A stretch of DNA of 64,000 nucleotides. It comes from Lactobacillus sp. W8174. Lineage in GTDB: Bacteria; Bacillota; Bacilli; Lactobacillales; Lactobacillaceae. Position numbers and translations under genes: made by a program. Shown piece by piece: positions 1 to 7,218 of this stretch. The DNA lies in the NCBI RefSeq assembly GCF_016100975.1, contig NZ_JACFRN010000001.1, forward strand, positions 62,001 through 126,000, in the 5' to 3' direction. The notes below the pieces were generated by a model. The model was not told the origin of the DNA and ran no database searches. It worked only from the letters and a program-made list of their open reading frames with translations. The number at the start of each line of letters is the position of its first letter. Position 1 is the stretch's first letter.

Positions 1-2
1 TG

Positions 3-50
3 GCTGAAAATATTCCAGTAGGTACCAAAGTAATTATCAAAAATAACTAA
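3..50 (+). CDS. C-terminal tail of an unidentified protein (partial)
   Basis: Only the last 15 codons lie in the window, reading AENIPVGTKVIIKNN and then TAA. The reading frame is inferred from the open stretch and the stop, and too little remains to name a family. The argS promoter begins six bases after the stop with no obvious terminator between them. It could be a chance open frame. Confidence 0.35.
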   Translation, partial: AENIPVGTKVIIKNN

Positions 51-55
51 AAAAT

Positions 56-84
56 TTGGCTCAGCTTTCATTTCCTGTTATAAT
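56..84 (+). promoter_or_regulatory. promoter of argS T-box leader
   Basis: A -35 box TTGGCT (56-61) is followed after 17 bases by a perfect -10 box TATAAT (79-84). Transcription would start near 91, just before stem I of the T-box leader. Confidence 0.75.
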
Positions 85-90
85 CATTTG

Positions 91-288
91 ATGAAAGTGG
101 TTAGAAGTAGTAAACATTTTTTCAAAAAAGCGAGCTTGAGTTGGTGTAAGTCAGGCTGAAGAAATGGATGAAAGCGTGTCTAACTAAAAATTTAGCAAAT
201 TTAATAAGCGGATACTTTGTATCAAATAGAGTGGTACCGCGGGTTATAACTCGTCTCTTCTTCAAATAATGAGGAAGAGACTTTTTTT
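91..288 (+). promoter_or_regulatory. T-box riboswitch, arginine type, upstream of argS
   Basis: The antiterminator core GAGTGGTACCGCGGG lies at 229-243. It is followed by an intrinsic terminator whose arms are 253-263 and 271-281, with a T-run at 282-288. The base of stem I can be drawn as GTTAGA (100-105) paired with TCTAAC (179-184). The triplet CGT (175-177) sits before a purine and the closing stem, which is where a T-box specifier belongs, and it is an arginine codon. Uncharged tRNA-Arg should therefore promote readthrough into argS. The family mechanism is established; the specifier is my reading. Confidence 0.9.
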
Positions 289-305
289 GGCATTTAGGAG
301 GAAAA

Positions 306-1991
306 ATGGATTTTAAAGATAAGGTAGTTGACTTAATCGCTAGTCAGGTTGACCTTCCCAAAGATCAAATCAATTCATTAATTGAAAGACCAAAAAATGA
401 AAAAATGGGTGACTATGCTTTTCCAGCCTTTGCATTGGCAAAAGTGCTGCATCAAAATCCTGTAGTTATTGCGCAAAATATTGCAGACAAACTAAAAAGC
501 AGCGATTTTGCTTTAATTAAAGCTGTTGGACCCTACGTTAATTTTTCTATTAATCATAGCAAGTTGATTTCACAAACTCTCGCAGAAATCTTGCAACAAA
601 AAGAACATTATGGTGACCAAAAATTGGGAGAGGGGAATGTTCCTATTGATATGTCTAGCCCCAACATTGCAAAACCAATGTCGATGGGGCACTTAAGGTC
701 AACAGTAATTGGCAATTCAATTGCCAAGACCCTGCAAAAAGTTGGTTACACACCAATTAAAATCAACTATTTAGGTGATTACGGCACACAATTTGGTAAA
801 TTAATAGCGGCCTACAAGCACTGGGGTGTGGAAGAAGACGTTAAAAAAGACCCGATCATGAATTTATTTAAATATTACGTCAAGTTCCATAAAGAAGCTG
901 AAAAGCACCCTGAGCTTGAAGATGAAGGTCGCGCGTGGTTTAAGAAATTAGAAGAGGGTGATCCAGAAGCAGTTAAATTATGGCAATGGTTCCGGGATGT
1001 TTCCTTGGCTGATTTCAACCGTATTTACAAAGAATTGGGTGTCACTTTTGATTCGTATAAAGGTGAGGCTTTCTTTAACGATAAAATGCAACCCGTAATT
1101 GATGAGCTGAAAGAAAAAGGACTTTTGCATGAGTCTCGTGGTGCACAAGTGGTTGACATGGGTGAAGATGAAAATCCAGCTTTGATTGTTAAATCAGATG
1201 GTACTAGCATCTACTTGACACGTGATCTGGCAGCTGCGATTTATCGTATGAAGACTTATCATTTTGTCAAAATGCTTTACGTAGTTGGTAATGAGCAGGC
1301 TCAGCACTTTGTGGAATTAAAAACTGTTTTGAAAAAAATGGGTTATGATTGGGCTGACGAGATTTACCATGTTCCTTTTGGCTTGATTACTCAAAATGGT
1401 AAAAAGCTATCTACTAGAAAAGGCAATGTGGTTTTTCTTGATCAAGTTTTACAAGATGCCGTTAAACTAGCACAAAAACAAATTGAAGAGAAGAATCCTG
1501 ATTTGGCCAATAAAGATCAAGTTGCTCATGACGTTGGTGTTGGTGCAGTTATTTTTCATGATTTAAAGAATGAAAGAACCGAAAACTTTGACTTTGACCT
1601 GGATGAAGTTGTCCGTTTTGAAGGTGACACTGGTCCATATGTGCAGTATACAAATGCACGGGCTCAAAGTGTTTTGCGCAAGGCTGCTGCTCAAGGTCAC
1701 GAACCGCAATTAACAGATATAAATATTGATGATGATTGGTCCTTTGGCGTTGCCAAGTCTTTAGCAGATTTCCCACGGATTATTGCACGCAGTAGTGCTA
1801 AATTCGAACCATCTGTTATTGCAAAGTATGCTCTTGATTTAGCAAAGAAGTTTAATAAATATTATGCTAATGTCAAAGTTTTAGTTGAAGATGATCAAAT
1901 AGGCTCTCGGTTAGCACTAGTCCAAGCAACTTCAATCGTTTTAACCGAGGGTTTGCGACTTTTGGGTGTCAATGCTCCTAAAGAAATGTAA
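306..1991 (+). CDS. argS: arginyl-tRNA synthetase
   Basis: Charges tRNA-Arg with arginine in the cytosol (class I synthetase). At 561 residues it is normal for the lactobacillar form. The order is an N-terminal Add-1 domain, a Rossmann catalytic core with the HIGH-type signature in KPMSMGHLRS (about residues 124-133) and the KMSK-type loop KKLSTRKGN (about 364-372), then a C-terminal DALR anticodon-binding domain. The first His of HIGH is Ser here, as I recall from other lactobacilli. A strong AGGAGG precedes the ATG. It is the only gene of its transcription unit and is controlled by the arginine T-box. Confidence 0.97.
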   Translation: MDFKDKVVDLIASQVDLPKDQINSLIERPKNEKMGDYAFPAFALAKVLHQNPVVIAQNIADKLKSSDFALIKAVGPYVNFSINHSKLISQTLAEILQQKEHYGDQKLGEGNVPIDMSSPNIAKPMSMGHLRSTVIGNSIAKTLQKVGYTPIKINYLGDYGTQFGKLIAAYKHWGVEEDVKKDPIMNLFKYYVKFHKEAEKHPELEDEGRAWFKKLEEGDPEAVKLWQWFRDVSLADFNRIYKELGVTFDSYKGEAFFNDKMQPVIDELKEKGLLHESRGAQVVDMGEDENPALIVKSDGTSIYLTRDLAAAIYRMKTYHFVKMLYVVGNEQAQHFVELKTVLKKMGYDWADEIYHVPFGLITQNGKKLSTRKGNVVFLDQVLQDAVKLAQKQIEEKNPDLANKDQVAHDVGVGAVIFHDLKNERTENFDFDLDEVVRFEGDTGPYVQYTNARAQSVLRKAAAQGHEPQLTDINIDDDWSFGVAKSLADFPRIIARSSAKFEPSVIAKYALDLAKKFNKYYANVKVLVEDDQIGSRLALVQATSIVLTEGLRLLGVNAPKEM

Positions 1992-2002
1992 AAATTTTAA
2001 AT

Positions 2003-2016
2003 AATAACGTTTACAT
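2003..2016 (+). promoter_or_regulatory. probable cre (CcpA) site upstream of fba
   Basis: On the minus strand TGTAAACGTTATTA matches the cre consensus TGWNANCGNTNWCA except for one base near the 3' end. It lies 12 bases upstream of the fba -35 box, a position compatible with CcpA activation of a glycolytic gene. The site is seen; the direction of regulation is inferred. Confidence 0.5.
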
Positions 2017-2028
2017 CAAATAAAAGAT

Positions 2029-2057
2029 TGTTCAATGTTTAATTAATACGATACAAT
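2029..2057 (+). promoter_or_regulatory. fba promoter
   Basis: TTGTTC (2029-2034), a 17-base spacer and TACAAT (2052-2057), followed by a strong AGGAGG ribosome site at 2075-2080. Confidence 0.6.
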
Positions 2058-2088
2058 ATGACTGTAAGTTTAATAGGAGGTATATTTA

Positions 2089-3003
2089 ATGGCATATTTA
2101 GATAATGGTAATCAAATCTTTAGAGATGCTCGTAAAAACCATTATGCAGTAGGTGCTTATAACACTAACAACTTGGAATGGACACGTGCAATTTTGCAAG
2201 CAGCTGAGGAAACAAGAACCCCAGTTTTAATTCAGGTGTCAATGGGTGCGGCTAAGTATATGGGTGGCTATAAAGTTGCCAAGGACTTAGTTGAAGACGA
2301 AATTGATGCAATGGATATCTCTGTTCCAGTTGTATTGAACTTAGATCATGGTAGCTTTGAAGCTGCTAAAGAATGTATTGCTCTTGGTTATTCATCAGTT
2401 ATGTTTGATGGACATGCTTTACCAACTGAAGAGAACTTAGCTCAAACTAAGGAAATTGTTAAGTTAGCCCATGAACGCGGTATTTCAGTTGAGGCCGAAA
2501 TCGGTAAAATTGGTGAAAATCAAGGCGCTGACGGCGGTGAACTTGCATCTGTCGAAGATGCAAAGACTTTCGTAGCCGCAGGTGTTGACAAACTTGCTTG
2601 TGGTATTGGTAATATCCATGGTGTTTACCCAGAAGGCTGGAAAGGCTTAAACTTTGATCGTTTGAAGGAAATTGCTGATGCAGTTTCTGTTCCATTGGTA
2701 TTACACGGTGGTTCAGGTATTCCTGAAGACCAAGTTAAGAAGGCTATTTCTCTTGGAATTTCTAAAGTTAACATTAACACTGAATTCCAATTAGCTTTCC
2801 AAGCTGCTACTCGTAAGTACTTTGAAGCCCACAAGGATGAAGACAAGGACAACAAGGGTTACGATCCTCGTAAGCTTCTTCTTCCGGGTACAGAAGCAAT
2901 TACAGCTTCAATGAAGGAAATGATCACTTGGCTTGGTACCCCATCAATTGATGACAAGATTAAGTCAGCTGGTTTTGACAAGAGTTCATTGAATTTAGAA
3001 TAA
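2089..3003 (+). CDS. fba: class II fructose-1,6-bisphosphate aldolase
   Basis: Cleaves fructose 1,6-bisphosphate to dihydroxyacetone phosphate and glyceraldehyde 3-phosphate in glycolysis; a cytosolic zinc enzyme. The 304 residues form a TIM barrel with the class II signatures: catalytic Asp86 and zinc ligand His87 in NLDHGS, His177 in GNIHGVYP, and His206 in VLHGGSGI. The start is fixed by an AGGAGG box eight bases upstream. Codon use is biased as expected for a highly expressed gene. It is monocistronic, with its own promoter, an upstream cre-like site and a strong terminator. Confidence 0.97.
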   Translation: MAYLDNGNQIFRDARKNHYAVGAYNTNNLEWTRAILQAAEETRTPVLIQVSMGAAKYMGGYKVAKDLVEDEIDAMDISVPVVLNLDHGSFEAAKECIALGYSSVMFDGHALPTEENLAQTKEIVKLAHERGISVEAEIGKIGENQGADGGELASVEDAKTFVAAGVDKLACGIGNIHGVYPEGWKGLNFDRLKEIADAVSVPLVLHGGSGIPEDQVKKAISLGISKVNINTEFQLAFQAATRKYFEAHKDEDKDNKGYDPRKLLLPGTEAITASMKEMITWLGTPSIDDKIKSAGFDKSSLNLE

Positions 3004-3020
3004 ATTGAAAATTATGTAAA

Positions 3021-3055
3021 AGGGAGATCAACTTTTTAGGCTGATCTCCCTTTTT
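3021..3055 (+). terminator. intrinsic terminator after fba, probably bidirectional
   Basis: AGGGAGATCA (3021-3030) pairs with TGATCTCCCT (3042-3051) and is followed by a T-run. A-rich bases on the left flank would also serve the leftward phosphatase gene that ends at 3059. Confidence 0.85.
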
Positions 3056-3058
3056 GTT

Positions 3059-3628
3059 TTAGCAGCTAGGATTAAATATTGACTGCAAATGAAAAATGCC
3101 ATCGTCATATTCGTACTTTAAGACTGCACAATTTTTAATGTGATCTTTGCGTTTAAACGTATTATATTTTTCCCATTTCCTATAAAAATTAGCTATAGCA
3201 CCACCATGGGAAACGATTAAAATTTGTTTATGAGAGGAAGCTTCTGCAATATCTGTAATCGCTTTATTGATTCTTGCGACTACCTGTTTTTGAGATTCGC
3301 CACCAAATTGAACAAAAAAGTCGTTATAAGGTAGTGGCGGATTTAAGTGTTCACCTTCTCCTTCGTATGCGCCGAAATTCCACTCACGTAAATCTTTATG
3401 CGTTTCAAAAGGTAGATCGGTCACTATTTTTAAAGTATCTATTGCCCTTTCAGAAGTTGAACAATGCGCCTCTTCTAGATTGATTTTCTCATGTTCAAAA
3501 TATTCTTTTTTCGTTGCTTTTGCTTGTTTAATTCCTAATGAAGTTAAAGGTGAATCACAAAATCCCTGGATCTTATGTTGGACATTAAACAAAGTTTGTC
3601 CGTGACGCATTAGATAAATATATTTCAT
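3059..3628 (-). CDS. histidine phosphatase family protein (phosphoglycerate mutase-like)
   Basis: A 189-residue branched member of the histidine phosphatase superfamily. The phosphohistidine motif LMRHGQT is at residues 6-12 and the second catalytic histidine is in VSHGGA near residue 142. The start at 3628 is preferred because it puts the RHG motif at the usual place next to the N terminus and follows a GAAGG ribosome site; a longer upstream reading adds 17 unrelated residues. Substrates cannot be read from sequence; relatives dephosphorylate small phosphometabolites. It stands alone, convergent with fba. Confidence 0.85.
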   Translation of the reverse strand: MKYIYLMRHGQTLFNVQHKIQGFCDSPLTSLGIKQAKATKKEYFEHEKINLEEAHCSTSERAIDTLKIVTDLPFETHKDLREWNFGAYEGEGEHLNPPLPYNDFFVQFGGESQKQVVARINKAITDIAEASSHKQILIVSHGGAIANFYRKWEKYNTFKRKDHIKNCAVLKYEYDDGIFHLQSIFNPSC

Positions 3629-3699
3629 ATTTTTACCTTCTTTGATATATGTACATTTAATTGTAAACAAAAAGATCATAAAAATCTAAATGAAATAAA

Positions 3700-3730
3700 T
3701 TGACTTAAAGTCCAATTTAAGCGTTATACT
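3700..3730 (+). promoter_or_regulatory. promoter with MerR/AdhR-type operator
   Basis: TTGACT (3700-3705) and TATACT (3725-3730) are separated by 19 bases, which is too long for normal sigma-A use but characteristic of MerR-family activated promoters. A dyad occupies the spacer: CTTAAA (3704-3709) and TTTAAG (3716-3721). It resembles the CTTAAAG-N4-CTTTAAG operator I recall for the aldehyde-responsive regulator AdhR of Bacillus subtilis. No such regulator gene is in the window. Confidence 0.6.
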
Positions 3731-3757
3731 CAAGAAAAGAAGTATGGAGGGATAAAC

Positions 3758-4621
3758 ATGATTTTTGAAGAAACATTTACACTTAATAATGGGGTAAAAA
3801 TCCCTAAACTAGCATTAGGAACCTGGAAAATTCCAGATACCGAAGTGGCTTCACCAGTCGCAACCGCCTTAAAGATGGGATATCGGCATCTTGATACTGC
3901 TCAAGCCTACCATAACGAAAGAGGAGTGGGTCAGGGCATCAAAGATTCTGGTATTAGCCGTGACCAGATTTTTGTTAACTCAAAAGTAGAGGCCGAAATT
4001 AAAGACTATCAAAAAGCTAAAAAATCTATTGATGAAACCCTTGCTCGCATGGATTTGGATTATTTAGACATGATGATTATTCATAATCCTCAACCCTGGA
4101 ATGAAGTTAACCAGTCAGACGATCGCCATTTTGAAGGCAATCTTGAAACTTGGCGCGCTTTAGAAGATGCTATGAGAGAAGGGAAATTACGCGCAATTGG
4201 CGTTTCCAGTTTTCAGCCGGAAGATTTGCAGAATTTAATTGACAATAGTGATGTTAAACCAATGGTAAATCAAATTTTGTGTCATATTGGTGCAACACCA
4301 AAAAAGTTGATTGATTTTTGTCAAGAACATGACATTGTAGTGGAGTCATTTTCGCCAGTTGCTCATGGTGAGGCTTTAACGAATACCACTATTAAGAGTA
4401 TGGCAAAAAAATATCACGTTTCAGTTGCCCAGTTATGTATTCGCTATGATTGGCAGCTTAATACAGTGGTTTTACCAAAGTCAGTCAATCCAAAACACAT
4501 GAAGCAAAATGCAGAATTGAACTTTGAAATAAGTGATGTTGACATGGCTAATTTGGAAGAAATTAATAGTTTTAATTATGGGTCTTCTAGTCATTTTCCT
4601 GTATTTGGTGGAAAAAGATAA
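3758..4621 (+). CDS. aldo/keto reductase
   Basis: A soluble NADPH-dependent carbonyl reductase of the aldo/keto reductase superfamily (2,5-diketogluconate reductase / glyoxal reductase branch), 287 residues. The catalytic tetrad is visible as Asp46 and Tyr51 (LDTAQAYHNE), Lys76 (NSKVEAE) and His109 (IIHNPQPW). The C-terminal cofactor region contains VVLPKSVNP. It is a single gene with its own promoter and a clear AGGGA ribosome site. The AdhR-like operator in that promoter suggests induction by reactive aldehydes. The physiological substrate is unknown; methylglyoxal or other aldehydes are reasonable guesses. Confidence 0.9.
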   Translation: MIFEETFTLNNGVKIPKLALGTWKIPDTEVASPVATALKMGYRHLDTAQAYHNERGVGQGIKDSGISRDQIFVNSKVEAEIKDYQKAKKSIDETLARMDLDYLDMMIIHNPQPWNEVNQSDDRHFEGNLETWRALEDAMREGKLRAIGVSSFQPEDLQNLIDNSDVKPMVNQILCHIGATPKKLIDFCQEHDIVVESFSPVAHGEALTNTTIKSMAKKYHVSVAQLCIRYDWQLNTVVLPKSVNPKHMKQNAELNFEISDVDMANLEEINSFNYGSSSHFPVFGGKR

Positions 4622-4760
4622 AATTATATGAGGGTATAGATCCTTGGCGAGCAGATAAAATCTAGCTAAAAACTAAATTGTTACATAAAAAGTTGTAGAC
4701 TTTTTATATACAATTCAACACTCAATATATTGTATTGGTGTACAAACGTAAAGTTAACAG

Positions 4761-4766
4761 TATAAT
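4761..4766 (+). promoter_or_regulatory. -10 box of the alpha/beta hydrolase promoter
   Basis: TATAAT at 4761-4766 is perfect, but the -35 is weak (GTGTAC at 17 bases or TTGGTG at 20). The 194-base gap before the gene also holds an AT-rich inverted repeat, ATAAAAAGT / ACTTTTTAT, around 4685-4707, possibly a weak terminator for the reductase gene. Confidence 0.45.
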
Positions 4767-4815
4767 GTATCTTGTAACGGATGAATAATAATATATTTTT
4801 GAGGTGATATTAAAA

Positions 4816-5595
4816 TTGCGCGAAGAAATAAAATTTTTAAAATGTGTTGATCATGAGGTGCCAATGCAAATTGATCTTCCAGATGAACGTGGCAAATTTC
4901 CGGCCGTTTTAATGATTCATGGCTTCATGTCTTCTAAGAACAATGATAATCATATGTTAGCCAGAATTAGCAAAAAAATTGTAGAAGCCGGAATCGTTAC
5001 GGCAAGAATTGACTTATGCAGCATGGGTGAAAACCTTTATTCAAGAGAAAATTATGGCATGAAAGTAATGACTGATGAGGTTAAAGCGAGTTTTAAATAT
5101 TTGCAGTCTTTACCATATGTTGAAGAAAATAATGTTGGACTTTTAGGTCATAGCCTTGGTGGACGTTTAGCGTTTACTTGTTCGACCTTACCTGCAAAGA
5201 TTATAGTTTCTTTAAATGGCGCTATTAATACATCTGAGCCTCTTGAAATGACCTATGATAAATTTGAAATGGCTAATTTAGGTTACTGCATTGTTCATAC
5301 TAGTAGCGGCGGTGTTGAACTGGTTTACCGCAGATTCTTTGATGAGTTGCAGACAACTTTGAATGACAACATTAAAAACTTTAAAAATCCGATTTTAGTT
5401 GAAGTATGTACCAGCGATCCTACTTTGGATCCAAATATCAGTTTGAATTTTATTAAAAACTGTCACATGGATAACGTAGATTCGTTTACCGTTGAAAATG
5501 CGAACCATACTTACAATGTTGAAACTGGTGATTTTACCAAACTTAATGAAGTTATTAGTAAAGTCGTTCCTTGGATTAATTCACACATCAAATAA
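4816..5595 (+). CDS. alpha/beta hydrolase (esterase-type)
   Basis: A cytosolic serine hydrolase of about 259 residues. The oxyanion-hole HGF motif is at residues 35-37, nucleophile Ser113 is in GHSLGG, the acid is probably in the CTSDPTLDP stretch, and the catalytic His is in NANHTYN near the C terminus. The likely start is TTG 4816, eight bases after a GAGGTGAT ribosome site; an in-frame GTG at 4804 lies inside that site and is less likely. It resembles the feruloyl/cinnamoyl esterase group of lactobacilli, but no substrate can be fixed. It is followed by two terminators. Confidence 0.8.
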   Translation: MREEIKFLKCVDHEVPMQIDLPDERGKFPAVLMIHGFMSSKNNDNHMLARISKKIVEAGIVTARIDLCSMGENLYSRENYGMKVMTDEVKASFKYLQSLPYVEENNVGLLGHSLGGRLAFTCSTLPAKIIVSLNGAINTSEPLEMTYDKFEMANLGYCIVHTSSGGVELVYRRFFDELQTTLNDNIKNFKNPILVEVCTSDPTLDPNISLNFIKNCHMDNVDSFTVENANHTYNVETGDFTKLNEVISKVVPWINSHIK

Positions 5596-5621
5596 AAACC
5601 AGCTTAATTAAAGCCGGTTTT
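5595..5621. terminator. hairpin, probable bidirectional terminator
   Basis: AAAACCAGCTT and AAGCCGGTTTT form an 11-base stem with one imperfect pair around a 5-base loop. It sits between convergent genes and starts at the stop of the hydrolase gene. Confidence 0.6.
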
Positions 5622-5638
5622 ATAAATATTATTTTGAG

Positions 5639-5669
5639 CTTAGCTTTAATCATAAAAGCTAAGTTTTTT
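5639..5669 (+). terminator. second intrinsic terminator
   Basis: CTTAGCTTT (5639-5647) pairs with AAAGCTAAG (5655-5663), followed by six T (5664-5669). It would stop rightward transcription just before the convergent beta-lactamase-fold gene. Confidence 0.75.
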
Positions 5670-5670
5670 A

Positions 5671-7038
5671 TTATAACTTTGTAAAGGTAGTTGCTTCTTT
5701 AAGTGCACGCTCTGTCCAAAGCAAAACTTGATTTTGATGAATTTCAATTGGTAAAAGCTCATGCTGATATAATCTTTCTTCCACAAACATTTTACCTTGT
5801 TCATTAACAATAACTGGGTAATCCCATTTGCCAATTGTAACTGTTAAATTACCATCTTTTTCATTTAGCGTAATCAAGCCGTAACCTGGGTTTTGGTAAT
5901 CACCCAAAAGGTTATCCTTAGCCGCAACATTTTGGGGTGAATTTCCTTTAAGTTCAGCAATTTTTGCTTCTCGTGTTGCTGCTTTTTGATCAACAATCTG
6001 TTTGATTTTACTTGTCCAATCAGTATCTGAAATGCCCATAGCTTCATCAATGGTCTGGTAGGCTAAAGCGAATATTGCATCTGTTGAATCCATGTTTGTG
6101 GTTGAAACGAATGCTAAATCAAGATCTGGAACAAAGCCCATGAAAGAGCAGTAGCCAATGTATGAACCACTGTGGTAGAAGTATTTATGTCCGCGGTAGT
6201 CTTCCATCATCATGCCTAAACCATAAGCGCCAAAATTAGCGCCACCGTATGCACGACTTGGAGGCATGATAGATTGAGGCAAAAAGTGTTCAGCCATGGC
6301 ATTGCCTTGGTTTTCTTTTTGCAATTTTAACTGGTATTTGGCCCAAGTGAGCAAATCCGAAATACTTGCGAGCATACTGCTGGCTCCGCCAACTTTACCT
6401 GGTGCAATAAAGGGAACTTCTTTAGTGACTTCATTGTCCCTGATATAAGGCTTAACTATTTTCTCTCTTGGTGCTTCATGGTGGTTAATATAAGTGTTTT
6501 TTAAGTTAAGTGGTTCTAGTAAGTGTTGGCGTTCATAAGTACCATACTCTGCACCAATTGCTTGTTCAAAAGCATAAGTGGCTAATGCAAAAACTAGGTT
6601 ACTGTATTGCATTTTATAACGCAGTTCATGGTTGGGTTTTAAATACCCCACGTGCTCTGCTTTTTCTTTTAAAGAAAGGTCATGCTTATTCATATTAGTA
6701 AAGCGCATCAGATCGTGAGCTGGTAAGCCACTTTGATGACTAAGAGCATCCCGCCATGTTAAATGGTCTTCGGCATACTTATCTTCAAGTTTAAGTTCAG
6801 GCCAGTATTTTTTTAAAGGATCATCCAAATCTATTTTACCTGCATCAGCTAATTGACAAACAGCAGTAGCAAAAAATGTTTTGGAAATTGATGCTAAAGG
6901 ATAAAGATTATCCTGTTCAGCTTGACCAAAAACGTGGCTGTAGCTTTCTCCTTTACGATAAACACCAATTCCTAAACTGGGTAAATTAAAAGTAGTAATA
7001 GCTTTTTGAGCTAAATCGGCAATTTTTTGCTTGTTCAT
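5671..7038 (-). CDS. serine hydrolase, beta-lactamase / penicillin-binding fold
   Basis: A class C beta-lactamase-like serine hydrolase of 455 residues. The SxxK motif is Ser50-Ile-Ser-Lys53, the second motif is Tyr145-Ser-Asn147, and the third is HSG in YFYHSGSY, replacing KTG. A C-terminal beta domain of about 100 residues follows. There is no signal peptide or membrane segment, so it is probably cytosolic and more likely an esterase or peptidase than a drug-resistance enzyme. The start is taken as ATG 7038; a GTG two codons upstream lies within the ribosome site. A TATAAT at 7085-7080 is a likely -10. Function is unknown beyond the fold. Confidence 0.8.
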   Translation of the reverse strand: MNKQKIADLAQKAITTFNLPSLGIGVYRKGESYSHVFGQAEQDNLYPLASISKTFFATAVCQLADAGKIDLDDPLKKYWPELKLEDKYAEDHLTWRDALSHQSGLPAHDLMRFTNMNKHDLSLKEKAEHVGYLKPNHELRYKMQYSNLVFALATYAFEQAIGAEYGTYERQHLLEPLNLKNTYINHHEAPREKIVKPYIRDNEVTKEVPFIAPGKVGGASSMLASISDLLTWAKYQLKLQKENQGNAMAEHFLPQSIMPPSRAYGGANFGAYGLGMMMEDYRGHKYFYHSGSYIGYCSFMGFVPDLDLAFVSTTNMDSTDAIFALAYQTIDEAMGISDTDWTSKIKQIVDQKAATREAKIAELKGNSPQNVAAKDNLLGDYQNPGYGLITLNEKDGNLTVTIGKWDYPVIVNEQGKMFVEERLYQHELLPIEIHQNQVLLWTERALKEATTFTKL

Positions 7039-7157
7039 ATTCACTTTCTAACTCTTTCTATATTTTTTTCCATAATAAAATTATACAGAAGCACTTGCTA
7101 TTTTACACTAAATAAAAATCTTTTTAAATGCTCCTTTAAAATATATGATGATACTAT

Positions 7158-7186
7158 TTGACATAAATGGCAAATTTATTAATAAT
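7158..7186 (+). promoter_or_regulatory. promoter of the OppA-type gene
   Basis: A perfect TTGACA (7158-7163), a 17-base spacer and AATAAT (7181-7186). Confidence 0.65.
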
Positions 7187-7218
7187 ATGAGTAAAACATA
7201 ATGAAATGAGTGATTTTT

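Noticed and set aside
306..1991. Defective arginyl-tRNA synthetase because the HIGH motif reads SMGH
   Set aside because: Every other signature is intact and I recall the same variant in other lactobacillar ArgS proteins.
4685..4707. AT-rich inverted repeat as a terminator or operator before the hydrolase gene
   Set aside because: No T-run and only A/T-rich arms; could arise by chance, so it is mentioned only as a weak possibility.
5671..7038. Antibiotic-resistance beta-lactamase
   Set aside because: The fold and SxxK/YxN motifs are present, but there is no export signal and the third motif is HSG; an esterase or peptidase role is more likely.
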